DNA of 54,042 bases from Methylococcaceae bacterium UBA7658 (GCA_002483425.1 DLHW01000014.1:82799-136840), one strand, 5' to 3'; positions 36,237 to 45,831 are shown, counted from the first letter of the stretch. Notes: a model not told the origin generated them from the letters alone. Made by a program: numbers and translations.

Positions 36237-38327
36237 GTGGTCAGAAAAACACCCATAGAGCTTTACCGTAATATCGGTATTATGGCTCATATTGATGCGG
36301 GTAAAACGACGACCACGGAGCGGGTGTTGTATTACACAGGTGTTTCTCACAAGATTGGCGAGGTTCACGATGGCGCCGCCACGATGGATTGGATGGCTCA
36401 GGAGCAGGAGAGGGGTATAACGATTACTTCTGCTGCCACGACTTGCTTTTGGAGTGGTATGGAAAAGCAGTTTTCTCAGCATCGTATCAATATTATCGAT
36501 ACGCCTGGGCATGTTGATTTTACCATTGAGGTGGAACGTTCTTTGCGGGTGCTCGACGGGGCTTGCGCGGTGTTTTGCGCGGTTGGCGGGGTTGAGCCGC
36601 AGTCCGAGACTGTTTGGCGGCAAGCAAATAAATACCATGTCCCACGGTTGGCTTTTGTCAATAAAATGGATAGGACTGGTGCCGATTTCCTTAGGGTGGT
36701 CAAGCAGATTGAGGTGCGCCTAGGAAGCAAGGCGGTGCCGTTGCAGTTGCCTATCGGTGCGGAAGAATGTTTTGAAGGTGTGGTTGATCTGGTCAAGATG
36801 AAAGCCATTTATTGGGATGAGGCCAATATGGGCATGACCTTTGTCGAAAATGAGATTCCGCCAGAAATGCAGTCTATTTGCAAGGAGTGGCGGGAGAATC
36901 TTATCGAAGCCGCTGCCGATGCGAATGAAGAATTGACGAACAAATACCTTGAAGAAGGCTGTTTGTCTAATGAAGAAATAAAGCTAGGTATGCGTCAGCT
37001 AACCATAGCTAATCGAGCAGTCCCTGCTTTTTGTGGTTCGGCTTTTAGAAATAAAGGTGTTCAGGCAATGCTGGATGCAGTGATTGAGTACTTGCCTTCA
37101 CCGGTAGATATTAATGCGATTAAAGGGCTGCTTGACGACGGGGTGACTGAAGCCGAAAGGCCAGCATCGGATAATAAGCCCTTTTCGGCGTTAGCGTTCA
37201 AGATCGCCACCGATCCTTATGTTGGCACACTTACTTTTTTTAGGGTGTATTCCGGGGTTTTGAATTCAGGGGATATGGTCTATAACCCGGTAAAAAAGAA
37301 AAGAGAGCGTGTTGGGCGTATCGTTCAGATGCATGCTAATAGCAGGGAAGAGATAAAAGTGGTGTGCGCTGGAGATATTGCGGCGGCAATAGGATTGAAA
37401 GATGTGACGACCGGAGATACGCTGTGCGATCCCGCGAGTATTGTTGTTCTTGAGAGAATGGAGTTTCCCGACCCGGTTATATCGGTTGCTGTTGAGCCGA
37501 AAACAATGGCGGACCAGGATAAGATGAGTATTGCGCTAGGTAAATTGGCTCAAGAAGATCCGTCGTTCAAGGTGCAAACGGATGAGGAATCCGGACAAGT
37601 CATTATTTCAGGTATGGGGGAGCTCCATCTTGAAATTATTGTTGATCGGATGAAAAGGGAGTTTGGGGTAGATGCGGGTGTAGGCGCGCCACAAGTGGCT
37701 TATCGGGAAACCATACGCAAAACGGTCGAACAAGAAGGGAAGTTTGTCAGGCAGACCGGCGGTAAGGGGCAGTACGGTCATGTTTGGTTGCGATTAGAGC
37801 CTAAGGATGCTGGCTCTGGTTACGAATTTGTCAACGAAATTGTTGGCGGGGTCGTGCCTAAGGAGTACATACCGGCAGTGGATAAAGGTGTTCAAGAGCA
37901 GCTCAAAAGCGGTGTTTTAGCAGGTTATCCAGTTTTAGATGTAAAAGTTTCGTTGTTTGACGGTTCGTATCACGATGTGGATTCGAGCGAGATCGCTTTC
38001 AAAATTGCAGGTTCGATGTGTTTTAGGGAGGCTGCAAGAAAAGCGTCGCCAGTGTTGCTCGAACCCATTATGAAAGTTGAAATCATCACGCCCGAAGACT
38101 ATATGGGCGATGTTGTTGGCGATATTAGCAGGCGTCGCGGGTTGGTGCAGGGTATGGAAGACGCTCCTTCTGGTAAAGCTATTAGTTGCGAAGTGCCATT
38201 GGCGGAAATGTTCGGTTATGCAACCGATTTGCGTTCGGCAACCCAGGGTCGAGCAACTTATAGTATGCAGTTTGAAAAATACAATGAAGTCCCTGCATCC
38301 ATTGCAGAAACAATTATTAAGAAATAA
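36237..38327 (+). CDS. fusA: Elongation factor G
   Basis: Ribosomal translocase GTPase. 696 residues from GTG 36237 (M-V-R-K-T-P-I-E, matching the MARKTPIE start of relatives); TTG 36231 would add two. The G1 motif AHIDAGKT, G3 DTPGHVDF and G4 NKMDRTGADF are intact, as is the domain IV RQTGGKGQYGHV. No good Shine-Dalgarno precedes it, so coupling to rpsG is likely. Confidence 0.97.
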   Translation: MVRKTPIELYRNIGIMAHIDAGKTTTTERVLYYTGVSHKIGEVHDGAATMDWMAQEQERGITITSAATTCFWSGMEKQFSQHRINIIDTPGHVDFTIEVERSLRVLDGACAVFCAVGGVEPQSETVWRQANKYHVPRLAFVNKMDRTGADFLRVVKQIEVRLGSKAVPLQLPIGAEECFEGVVDLVKMKAIYWDEANMGMTFVENEIPPEMQSICKEWRENLIEAAADANEELTNKYLEEGCLSNEEIKLGMRQLTIANRAVPAFCGSAFRNKGVQAMLDAVIEYLPSPVDINAIKGLLDDGVTEAERPASDNKPFSALAFKIATDPYVGTLTFFRVYSGVLNSGDMVYNPVKKKRERVGRIVQMHANSREEIKVVCAGDIAAAIGLKDVTTGDTLCDPASIVVLERMEFPDPVISVAVEPKTMADQDKMSIALGKLAQEDPSFKVQTDEESGQVIISGMGELHLEIIVDRMKREFGVDAGVGAPQVAYRETIRKTVEQEGKFVRQTGGKGQYGHVWLRLEPKDAGSGYEFVNEIVGGVVPKEYIPAVDKGVQEQLKSGVLAGYPVLDVKVSLFDGSYHDVDSSEIAFKIAGSMCFREAARKASPVLLEPIMKVEIITPEDYMGDVVGDISRRRGLVQGMEDAPSGKAISCEVPLAEMFGYATDLRSATQGRATYSMQFEKYNEVPASIAETIIKK

Positions 38328-38362
38328 TCATAAATTTGAATGTAACACAAAGGTATTGAGTC

Positions 38363-39553
38363 ATGGCTAAAGAAAAATTTACACGTACTAAGCCCCATGT
38401 CAATGTTGGTACTATTGGCCACGTTGACCACGGAAAAACAACATTGACAGCTGCATTGACCAAGGTCATGGCGGAGCTGCAAGGCGGGGAAGTTAAAGCG
38501 TTCGACCAAATCGACAATGCGCCGGAAGAGCGCGCGCGCGGTATTACCATTGCAACATCGCATGTCGAATACCAATCTGCGGCGCGTCACTATGCGCACG
38601 TGGATTGCCCTGGTCACGCCGACTATGTAAAAAACATGATTACAGGTGCGGCTCAAATGGATGGCGCTATTTTGGTTTGTTCGGCTGCCGACGGTCCAAT
38701 GCCTCAAACGCGTGAGCATATCCTGCTGTCAAGACAGGTTGGTGTTCCTTATATTGTGGTTTTTCTTAATAAAGCCGATATGGTCGACGATCCTGAGTTG
38801 ATCGAGTTGGTCGAGATGGAAATCAGAGAGTTGCTCGATCTGTATGAGTTCCCAGGTGATGATACGCCAATTATTAAGGGATCTGCTTTAAAGGCTTTGG
38901 AAGGCGATACCAGTGAGATTGGTGTGCCTTCGATTATTAAATTAGTTGAAGCGCTCGACAGTTATATTCCATTGCCTGAGCGTGCTGTTGACGGTAGTTT
39001 TTTGATGCCGATCGAAGATGTTTTCTCTATTTCTGGTCGCGGAACAGTGGTTACGGGCCGTATTGAGAGAGGTGTCATTAAGGTCGGTCAAGAAGTTGAG
39101 ATTGTCGGTATTAGGCCGACAGCTACAACAACCGTAACCGGTGTTGAAATGTTCCGCAAATTGTTGGATCAAGGTGAGGCGGGTGATAACGTCGGGTTAT
39201 TGCTGAGAGGCACCAAGCGTGATGATGTTGAGCGCGGACAGGTTTTGGCTCACAAAGGGACTATTAAACCGCATTCAAAATTCAAGGCTGAAATTTACGT
39301 GTTAGGCAAGGACGAAGGTGGTCGTCATACGCCTTTCTTCGATGGTTATCGTCCTCAGTTTTACTTTAGAACAACAGACGTTACTGGCGCGGTTAAATTG
39401 CCGGAAGGTACTGAAATGGTAATGCCTGGAGATAATGTGTCCGTTGAGGTGACATTGATTTCCCCCATTGCGATGGAAGATGGTTTGCGGTTTGCAATTC
39501 GTGAAGGCGGCCGCACGGTGGGTGCGGGTGTTGTAGCCTCTATCATCGAGTAA
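38363..39553 (+). CDS. tuf: Elongation factor Tu
   Basis: Delivers aminoacyl-tRNA to the ribosome. 396 residues, G1 GHVDHGKT (19-26), G3 DCPGHADY and G4 NKADMVDD. It is the only tuf in the window; the second copy often found near tRNA-Thr is missing. rpsJ starts 6 nt after its stop. Confidence 0.99.
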   Translation: MAKEKFTRTKPHVNVGTIGHVDHGKTTLTAALTKVMAELQGGEVKAFDQIDNAPEERARGITIATSHVEYQSAARHYAHVDCPGHADYVKNMITGAAQMDGAILVCSAADGPMPQTREHILLSRQVGVPYIVVFLNKADMVDDPELIELVEMEIRELLDLYEFPGDDTPIIKGSALKALEGDTSEIGVPSIIKLVEALDSYIPLPERAVDGSFLMPIEDVFSISGRGTVVTGRIERGVIKVGQEVEIVGIRPTATTTVTGVEMFRKLLDQGEAGDNVGLLLRGTKRDDVERGQVLAHKGTIKPHSKFKAEIYVLGKDEGGRHTPFFDGYRPQFYFRTTDVTGAVKLPEGTEMVMPGDNVSVEVTLISPIAMEDGLRFAIREGGRTVGAGVVASIIE

Positions 39554-39559
39554 ATAAAT

Positions 39560-39871
39560 ATGACAAACCAAACTATCAGAATCCGATTGAAGTCGTTTGA
39601 CCACAAACTAATTGATCAGTCGGCTGGCGAGATAGTAGAAACCGCAAGGCGAACCGGTGCTCAAGTAAAAGGCCCCATTCCTTTGCCTACTAAAAAAGAA
39701 CGTTTTACGATTTTGATTTCTCCTCATGTAAATAAAGATGCGAGAGATCAATATGAATTAAGAACATACAAAAGGTTGATGGATATCGTTGAGCCAACTG
39801 ATAAAACGGTTGATGCATTAATGAAATTAGATTTAGCTGCCGGTGTGGATGTTCAAATCAAATTGAATTGA
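39560..39871 (+). CDS. rpsJ: 30S ribosomal protein uS10
   Basis: Head protein that also pairs with NusB in antitermination. 103 residues with LKSFDHKLID and PLPTKKERFTIL. Only 6 nt separate it from tuf, which leaves no room for a promoter or S10 leader. The ribosome-binding site must lie within the end of tuf (ATCGAG region). Confidence 0.98.
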   Translation: MTNQTIRIRLKSFDHKLIDQSAGEIVETARRTGAQVKGPIPLPTKKERFTILISPHVNKDARDQYELRTYKRLMDIVEPTDKTVDALMKLDLAAGVDVQIKLN

Positions 39872-39891
39872 TAAAGTAGAGGGATTGGCAA

Positions 39892-40542
39892 ATGTCAATA
39901 GGTCTTGTGGGTCGAAAATGCGGTATGACCAGGGTGTTTGGTGACGATGGTGTTTCTGTCCCCGTCACTGTGTTGCAGGTAGATTCCAATAGAATTGCCC
40001 AAATTAAAAGCCTTGAAGTCGATGGTTATCGTTCAATACAAATAGCAGTAGGCGACAAAAAATCATCGCATGTTAATAAAGCAATGGCTGGACATTATGC
40101 TAAAGCTAATATGACGGCCGGCAGAGGTTTATGGGAATTTAGACTGGCGGACGATGAGGGGGCGAATCTCACTGTCGGGTCAGAGTTGTCCGTAAATATC
40201 TTTTCTGCCGGACAAATTGTTGACGTCCAGGGTCAAAGTATCGGTAAGGGTTTTGCCGGCGGAATTAAACGGCATCACTTCGGAATGCAGGATGCAACGC
40301 ATGGAAACTCCGTTTCGCACAGAGTATTGGGTTCGATAGGTATGAACCAGACTCCTGGGCGAGTGTTTAAAGGGAAAAAAATGGCAGGTCATTTAGGTGA
40401 TGTTAAGCGAACTATCCAGAACCTGACGATCCATTCTGTTGATGGAGATCGGAATTTAATACTGGTAAAAGGCGCTGTGCCGGGTGCAAAAGGTGGTGAT
40501 GTAGTAATTACACCTGCAGTAAAAAAGCGGAATAAAGGTTAA
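39892..40542 (+). CDS. rplC: 50S ribosomal protein uL3
   Basis: Early assembly protein near the peptidyl-transferase centre. 216 residues. The loop GQSIGKGFAGGIKRH and the HGNSVSHRVLGSIGMNQTPGR region, which bears the methylated glutamine of the family, are present. Confidence 0.98.
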   Translation: MSIGLVGRKCGMTRVFGDDGVSVPVTVLQVDSNRIAQIKSLEVDGYRSIQIAVGDKKSSHVNKAMAGHYAKANMTAGRGLWEFRLADDEGANLTVGSELSVNIFSAGQIVDVQGQSIGKGFAGGIKRHHFGMQDATHGNSVSHRVLGSIGMNQTPGRVFKGKKMAGHLGDVKRTIQNLTIHSVDGDRNLILVKGAVPGAKGGDVVITPAVKKRNKG

Positions 40543-40547
40543 AAGAC

Positions 40548-41165
40548 ATGGGTTTGCAAATACCGGCTTTAAATGGGAACAATGCTAGTGCACTAGAAGT
40601 GCCCGAATCTGTCTTCGGACAAACATATAACGAAACATTGGTTCATCAATTAATCGTTAAATTCTTGGCTGGTGCTAGAGCGGGCACCAAAGCGCAGAAA
40701 ACTCGTTCCGAAGTCAGCGGCGGTGGTGCAAAACCGTGGCGCCAAAAAGGGACAGGCCGTGCTCGCTCTGGTTCTACAAGAAGCCCTATATGGCGTACAG
40801 GAGGTATTTCGTTCGCCGCTAAACCAAGAAGTTTCGAACAAAAACTAAATAAAAAAATGTTTAGAGTGGGTATTCGTTCCATTTTATCTGAGTTATTGCG
40901 GCAGAATAGGCTTGTTGTCTCGGACTCAATTATCCCTAAAACAGCTAAGACAAAAGAGCTATTTCTAAAGCTAAAAGCTTTTGATGCAAAGCGAATTTTA
41001 ATTATTGTGGATAAGATTGACGAAAATATAGCTCTGGCTTCGAGGAATATCCCCTGCGTTGAGTTGGTTGAATCGCTAAATTTAAATCCTGTTTTGTTGT
41101 TAGCTGCGGATAAGGTGGTTGCAACATCAGCGGCGATTAAACAATTAGAGGAGCGGTTAGCATGA
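40548..41165 (+). CDS. rplD: 50S ribosomal protein uL4
   Basis: Lines the exit tunnel and in E. coli represses the S10 operon. 205 residues with the tunnel loop KPWRQKGTGRARSGSTRSP. It overlaps rplW by 4 nt. Confidence 0.98.
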   Translation: MGLQIPALNGNNASALEVPESVFGQTYNETLVHQLIVKFLAGARAGTKAQKTRSEVSGGGAKPWRQKGTGRARSGSTRSPIWRTGGISFAAKPRSFEQKLNKKMFRVGIRSILSELLRQNRLVVSDSIIPKTAKTKELFLKLKAFDAKRILIIVDKIDENIALASRNIPCVELVESLNLNPVLLLAADKVVATSAAIKQLEERLA

Positions 41166-41452
41166 ATCCCCAATTAGTGTATGTTTTACAAGCGCCGGTT
41201 ATCTCCGAAAAAAGCACAGTGGCTGCCGATAAAGAAAATAGGTTTGTGTTCAAAATAACAAAGCAAGCGACTAAGCAAGAAGTAAAAAAAGCGGTCGAAA
41301 GCTTATTTGGTGTCGAAGTAGAATCGGTTCATGTGTTAAATGTTAAAGGGAAAAATAAACGGTTCGGGCGGACTTTAGGAAAGCGCTCGGATTGGAAAAA
41401 GGCTTATGTAAAATTAAAGCCGGGACATGACATTAATTTCGCGACGCCATAA
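41162..41452 (+). CDS. rplW: 50S ribosomal protein uL23
   Basis: Exit-tunnel rim protein that docks trigger factor and SRP. 96 residues, with PVISEKSTVAADKENRFVFK and the extended basic loop VKGKNKRFGRTLGKR. Coupled to rplD by a 4-nt overlap. Confidence 0.98.
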   Translation: MNPQLVYVLQAPVISEKSTVAADKENRFVFKITKQATKQEVKKAVESLFGVEVESVHVLNVKGKNKRFGRTLGKRSDWKKAYVKLKPGHDINFATP

Positions 41453-41492
41453 CACATTAATTTGAGAGACAACATAGAACGGTATTAAGACA

Positions 41493-42314
41493 ATGGCTAT
41501 TGTAAAGTCAAAACCAACATCGCCCGGATCGCGCTTTGTTGTGCGAATAAAAAGCGAAGGACTCCATAAAGGAAAACCTTATGCGCCTTTATTAAGTAAG
41601 CTCAGCAAAAGCGGGGGACGTAATAATTTAGGACGTATTACGACGCGACATGTAGGTGGCGGTCATAAACAGCACTATAGAATTATCGATTTTAAGCGTA
41701 ATAAATTAGATATCCCAGCGATTGTTGAGAGAGTTGAATACGACCCTAACAGGACGGCGAATATCGCATTGATTCTTTTTAAGGACGGCGAAAGGCGATA
41801 CATCATAGCACCTAAGGGAGTTGCGGCGGGTCAAGAATTGATTTCTTCAGAAACTGCGCCGGTAAAACCTGGAAACTGCATGCCTTTACGTAATGTTCCA
41901 ATGGGTACCGTTGTTCACTGTATCGAGTTAAAACCTGGTAAAGGCGCTCAGTTAGCAAGAAGTGCGGGCGCTTCGGCACAGTTAGTGGCTAGAGAGGGTG
42001 CTCATGCGACGATTAGGTTGCGTTCTGGAGAAATGAGAAAAGTATTGGCCGATTGCCGGGCCGTTATAGGCGAGGTTTCGAATTCGGAACATAACCTTAT
42101 TTCGTACGGCAAGGCTGGCGCTACGCGCTGGAGAGGCGTGAGACCTACTGTCCGCGGAGTTGTTATGAATCCGGTTGATCATCCGCACGGTGGCGGTGAA
42201 GGTAGAACCTCGGGTGGTCGTCATCCGGTTACTCCTTGGGGTATACCAACAAAAGGCTATAAAACGAGAAAAAATAAACGCACTGATAATATGATTATCA
42301 GACGTAGAAAATAA
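41493..42314 (+). CDS. rplB: 50S ribosomal protein uL2
   Basis: Core protein for subunit joining and peptidyl-transferase assembly. 273 residues. The catalytic-centre segment MNPVDHPHGGGEGRT with its conserved histidine is intact. Confidence 0.99.
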   Translation: MAIVKSKPTSPGSRFVVRIKSEGLHKGKPYAPLLSKLSKSGGRNNLGRITTRHVGGGHKQHYRIIDFKRNKLDIPAIVERVEYDPNRTANIALILFKDGERRYIIAPKGVAAGQELISSETAPVKPGNCMPLRNVPMGTVVHCIELKPGKGAQLARSAGASAQLVAREGAHATIRLRSGEMRKVLADCRAVIGEVSNSEHNLISYGKAGATRWRGVRPTVRGVVMNPVDHPHGGGEGRTSGGRHPVTPWGIPTKGYKTRKNKRTDNMIIRRRK

Positions 42315-42333
42315 GGATAAGTGAGGTATCAAC

Positions 42334-42606
42334 ATGCCACGGTCAATAAAAAAAGGTCCATTTATAGACCATCATCTTCAAAAAAAAGTGGAAGATGCTG
42401 TCAGTTCCAATAATCGTAAACCGATCAAAACTTGGTCAAGAAGATCGATGATAATTCCTGACATGCTTGGATTGACAATAGCCGTTCACAACGGTCGATT
42501 GCATATACCCGTGCTCATTTCTGAAAATATGATCGGTCACAAATTAGGTGAGTTTGCGCCTACTCGTACATACAAAGGCCATGTGGCTGATAAAAAATCT
42601 AAATAA
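42334..42606 (+). CDS. rpsS: 30S ribosomal protein uS19
   Basis: Head protein that contacts S13 and the A-site tRNA. 90 residues, MPRSIKKGPFIDHHLQKK onward, with KTWSRRSMIIPDMLGLTIAV. Confidence 0.98.
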   Translation: MPRSIKKGPFIDHHLQKKVEDAVSSNNRKPIKTWSRRSMIIPDMLGLTIAVHNGRLHIPVLISENMIGHKLGEFAPTRTYKGHVADKKSK

Positions 42607-42618
42607 GGTTGTTATGTG

Positions 42619-42954
42619 ATGGAAGTTTCAGCGAAATTAAGTAATGCGCCTTTGTCTGCTCAAAAAGCGAGATTAGTGGGTAATATGATTCGAGGAATGC
42701 CGGTAGATAAGGCATTGAGCACATTGAAGTTTAGCTCGAAAAAGGGTGCGGCGATTGTAAAAAAAATTCTTGAATCCGCCATCGCTAATGCAGAACATAA
42801 TGAAAGCGCCGATATTGATGAGTTGCGTGTTTCAACCGTTTTTGTCAACGAAGCGGCAACCATGAAAAGATTTAAGCCAAGAGCTAAAGGGCGTGCAAAC
42901 CACATCCTTAAAAGAACCTGTCACATTACAGTTAAAGTCTCGGAAAGCGAGTAG
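42619..42954 (+). CDS. rplV: 50S ribosomal protein uL22
   Basis: Tunnel-constriction protein. 111 residues from ATG 42619; a GTG directly before it (42616) would add one residue, and AAGG at 42605-42608 suits either. The hairpin-loop region MKRFKPRAKGRANHILKRTCH is present. Confidence 0.96.
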   Translation: MEVSAKLSNAPLSAQKARLVGNMIRGMPVDKALSTLKFSSKKGAAIVKKILESAIANAEHNESADIDELRVSTVFVNEAATMKRFKPRAKGRANHILKRTCHITVKVSESE

Positions 42955-42963
42955 GGGCATAAA

Positions 42964-43626
42964 GTGGGTCAAAAAGTACATCCAATCGGCATTCGTCTTG
43001 GAATAGTAAAAGATTGGAATTCAAGATGGTATGCAAATAGCCATGATTATCCGTTATTTCTTAATCAAGACTTGGAAGTTAGGCGGTTTTTAAGAGAAAA
43101 ATTAGCCCATGCTTCAGTCAGCCGTATCCAGATTAACAGGCCGGCGAATAATGCTCATATTACCGTTCATACCGCAAGACCCGGAATTGTAATTGGTAAA
43201 AAAGGGGAAGACATTGATGTATTAAGGCAACAAATCTCAAAGATGATTGGTGTGCCTGTTCAGCTTAATGTTGAAGAAGTTAGAAAGCCCGAACTCGATG
43301 CGCAATTGGTGGCGGAAGGCGTGGCGCAACAACTTGAAAAGAGAATAATGTATCGCCGGGCAATGAAACGCGCCGTTACTAATACTATGCGGCTTGGCGC
43401 CGAAGGTATAAAGATCACAGTCGGCGGCCGTCTGAATGGTGCTGAAATTGCCCGTACGGAATGGTATAGGGAGGGTCGTGTGCCCTTGCATACCTTAAGG
43501 GCTGATATTGACTATGCAACTGCAGAAGCAAACACAACCTATGGAATTATCGGTATTAAAGTATGGATATTCAAAGGTGAAGTATTTGATATGGATTTGC
43601 ATAATAATCCTGAATCAAAGAAATAA
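42964..43626 (+). CDS. rpsC: 30S ribosomal protein uS3
   Basis: mRNA-entry protein with a KH domain. 220 residues from GTG 42964 (GQKVHPIGIRLGI). The KH loop VIGKKGEDI and MGQKV start are typical. GGGG lies upstream. Confidence 0.98.
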   Translation: MGQKVHPIGIRLGIVKDWNSRWYANSHDYPLFLNQDLEVRRFLREKLAHASVSRIQINRPANNAHITVHTARPGIVIGKKGEDIDVLRQQISKMIGVPVQLNVEEVRKPELDAQLVAEGVAQQLEKRIMYRRAMKRAVTNTMRLGAEGIKITVGGRLNGAEIARTEWYREGRVPLHTLRADIDYATAEANTTYGIIGIKVWIFKGEVFDMDLHNNPESKK

Positions 43627-43641
43627 GTTAAGGTCACAGCA

Positions 43642-44055
43642 ATGCTTCAACCTAAAAGAACAAAGTTTCGAAAGCAGCATAAAGGTAGAAATACCGGTGT
43701 CGCTGTTCGCGGTTCGTCAGTTAGTTTTGGTGAATATGGCTTGAAAGCCATAACACGAGGGCGATTAACTGCGAGACAAATCGAGTCGGCTCGTAGAACC
43801 ATAACCAGACATATTAAACGTGGCGGAAAAATCTGGATCAGAATATTTCCCGATAAGCCAATTACTAAAAAACCTTTAGAAGTTCGTATGGGAAAAGGTA
43901 AAGGTAGTGTAGAATACTGGGTTGCTCAAATTAGACCTGGAACAATGTTGTACGAATTGCAAGGCGTTTCTGAAGAGTTAGCCCGGGAAGCGTTTGCTTT
44001 AGCGGCTGCTAAATTGCCGTTGAAAACACTATTTACTGTGCGGACGATAATGTAA
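43642..44055 (+). CDS. rplP: 50S ribosomal protein uL16
   Basis: Contacts A-site tRNA. 137 residues: MLQPKRTKFRKQHKGR, then GRLTARQIESARR and MGKGKGSVEYWVA. Its stop overlaps the rpmC ATG by 1 nt. Confidence 0.98.
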   Translation: MLQPKRTKFRKQHKGRNTGVAVRGSSVSFGEYGLKAITRGRLTARQIESARRTITRHIKRGGKIWIRIFPDKPITKKPLEVRMGKGKGSVEYWVAQIRPGTMLYELQGVSEELAREAFALAAAKLPLKTLFTVRTIM

Positions 44056-44246
44056 TGAAGGCGAAAGATTTGCGTAAAAAAACTAAAGAAGACTTGGCTG
44101 TGTTGTTAGGTGATCTGGCAAAGGAAAGGTTTAACCTGAAAATGCAAAAAGGCACCGGGCAATTAAGTAAGCCTGACCAAGTCAAAAAAGTACGGCGTGA
44201 TATAGCCCGAATTAATACCCTCATCAATGAAATGGCGAGAACGTAA
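44055..44246 (+). CDS. rpmC: 50S ribosomal protein uL29
   Basis: Two-helix protein at the tunnel exit. 63 residues, MKAKDLRKKTKEDLAVLLGD, with the FNLKMQKGTGQL turn. Coupled to rplP through TAATG. Confidence 0.97.
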   Translation: MKAKDLRKKTKEDLAVLLGDLAKERFNLKMQKGTGQLSKPDQVKKVRRDIARINTLINEMART

Positions 44247-44247
44247 T

Positions 44248-44511
44248 ATGGCCGAAAGCGAAGTAAAGTTACGGACGATAACAGGTAAAGTTGTCAGTAC
44301 TAAGATGGATAAAACAATTACGGTGTTAGTCGAGCGTGTAATAAAGCATCCTGTATACGGAAAATACATTAAGCGTTCATCCAAAATGATGGCTCACGAT
44401 GAGCAAAACTCCTGTCAAGAGGGTGATTTGGTATCGATAACGTCATGTCGGCCTATATCGAAGCACAAGTCTTTTAAATTGGTCGAAGTTTTGCAAAAGG
44501 CAAATGGATAG
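44248..44511 (+). CDS. rpsQ: 30S ribosomal protein uS17
   Basis: Primary 16S rRNA binder. 87 residues from ATG 44248, 1 nt after the rpmC stop; an in-frame ATG at 44227 lies inside rpmC and is rejected. The RTITGKVVSTKMDKTITVLV core is clear. Confidence 0.96.
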   Translation: MAESEVKLRTITGKVVSTKMDKTITVLVERVIKHPVYGKYIKRSSKMMAHDEQNSCQEGDLVSITSCRPISKHKSFKLVEVLQKANG

Positions 44512-44570
44512 ACTGGGCGTACGCAATTAAATTCTGTTAGTTACAATACAGTTAAATTTAGGAAAGAATT

Positions 44571-44939
44571 ATGATTCAGATGCAAACAAACCTTGATGTT
44601 GCCGATAATAGCGGGGCGAAAAGGGTTATGTGTATCAAAGTTTTAGGTGGTTCGCATAGACGTTATGCCGGGATAGGCGATATTATAAAAGTCAGTATAA
44701 AAGATGCGATTCCACGCGGGCGGGTAAAGAAGGGCGAAGTTTATAATGCTTTAGTGGTGAGAACCTCAAAAGGCGTTCGTAGAGCCGATGGTTCTGTTAT
44801 ACGATTCGACGGTAATGCCGCCGTCATTCTTAATAATAATTTGCAACCTTTAGGTACTCGTATTTTTGGCCCAGTTACTCGTGAGCTAAGAGGTGAAAAG
44901 TTTATGAAAATCATTTCATTAGCGCCCGAAGTTTTATAG
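44571..44939 (+). CDS. rplN: 50S ribosomal protein uL14
   Basis: Subunit-interface protein. 122 residues, MIQMQTNLDVADNSGAKRVM onward and ending RELRGEKFMKIISLAPEVL-like. It starts the spc part after a 59-nt gap; no clear promoter was found there. GGAAAG precedes the ATG. Confidence 0.98.
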   Translation: MIQMQTNLDVADNSGAKRVMCIKVLGGSHRRYAGIGDIIKVSIKDAIPRGRVKKGEVYNALVVRTSKGVRRADGSVIRFDGNAAVILNNNLQPLGTRIFGPVTRELRGEKFMKIISLAPEVL

Positions 44940-44951
44940 TGGATTATTACC

Positions 44952-45269
44952 ATGCAAAAGATAAAAAAAGGTGACGATGTCGTCGTTCGTACAGGAAAAG
45001 ATAAAGGTAAGAGCGGCAGGGTTACAAAAATTTTAAAAAACAATAAAGTGCTAGTCGAAGGAATTAATCAGGCTAAAAAAAATCAAAAACCGAATCCTAA
45101 TGCCGGTGTTTCGGGTGGGATTATTGTTAAAGACATGCCTATCGATATTTCCAATATTGGAATTTATAATCCGGCTACTAAAAAACCTGATCGTATTGGG
45201 TTCAGATTTCTGGAAGACGGAAAGAAAGTGCGTTATTTCAAATCGACAAATGAAGTTGTCGATTTATAA
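44952..45269 (+). CDS. rplX: 50S ribosomal protein uL24
   Basis: Assembly initiator with a KOW motif (VRTGKDKGKSGRVTKIL). 105 residues. It lies 12 nt after rplN. Confidence 0.98.
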   Translation: MQKIKKGDDVVVRTGKDKGKSGRVTKILKNNKVLVEGINQAKKNQKPNPNAGVSGGIIVKDMPIDISNIGIYNPATKKPDRIGFRFLEDGKKVRYFKSTNEVVDL

Positions 45270-45282
45270 GGTAGATTAGATC

Positions 45283-45822
45283 ATGGCAAGATTAGAAACA
45301 GTTTACAAAGAAACTATTCTTCCGCAACTGGTGAAGCAGTTTTCTTATAAATCCGTTATGCAAGCGCCACGGATTACAAAAATAACGCTCAACATGGGCG
45401 TGGGAGAGGCTGTTGCCGACAAAAAGATTTTACAGTCGGCAATAAGTGACATGGAAAAGATTTCTGGTCAAAAGCCAGTGATAACCTTAGCGCGCAAATC
45501 CATTGCGGGTTTTAAAATTCGTGACGATATGCCCATTGGCTGTAAGGTGACTTTGCGAAGCCAGCGGATGTATGAGTTTTTAGATAGACTCATAAGTATC
45601 TCCATACCCCGTATCCGTGATTTCAGAGGCTTAAGCCCTAAAAGTTTTGATGGGCGTGGCAATTATTCAATGGGCGTCAAAGAGCAAATCATATTCCCTG
45701 AAATCGATTATGACAAAATTGATGCGTTACGAGGAATGGATATCACTATTACAACGACGGCTAAAACGAATGAAGAGGGTTTGGCATTGTTAAAACTCTT
45801 TAATTTTCCGTTCAAGAACTGA
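45283..45822 (+). CDS. rplE: 50S ribosomal protein uL5
   Basis: Binds 5S rRNA and the central protuberance. 179 residues with ITLNMGVGEAVADKK and the FDGRGNYSMGVKEQIIFPEI loop. Confidence 0.98.
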   Translation: MARLETVYKETILPQLVKQFSYKSVMQAPRITKITLNMGVGEAVADKKILQSAISDMEKISGQKPVITLARKSIAGFKIRDDMPIGCKVTLRSQRMYEFLDRLISISIPRIRDFRGLSPKSFDGRGNYSMGVKEQIIFPEIDYDKIDALRGMDITITTTAKTNEEGLALLKLFNFPFKN

Positions 45823-45831
45823 GAAACAAGT

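Noticed and set aside
44227..44247. N-terminal extension of rpsQ
   Set aside because: It would lie inside rpmC and is not part of the S17 family.
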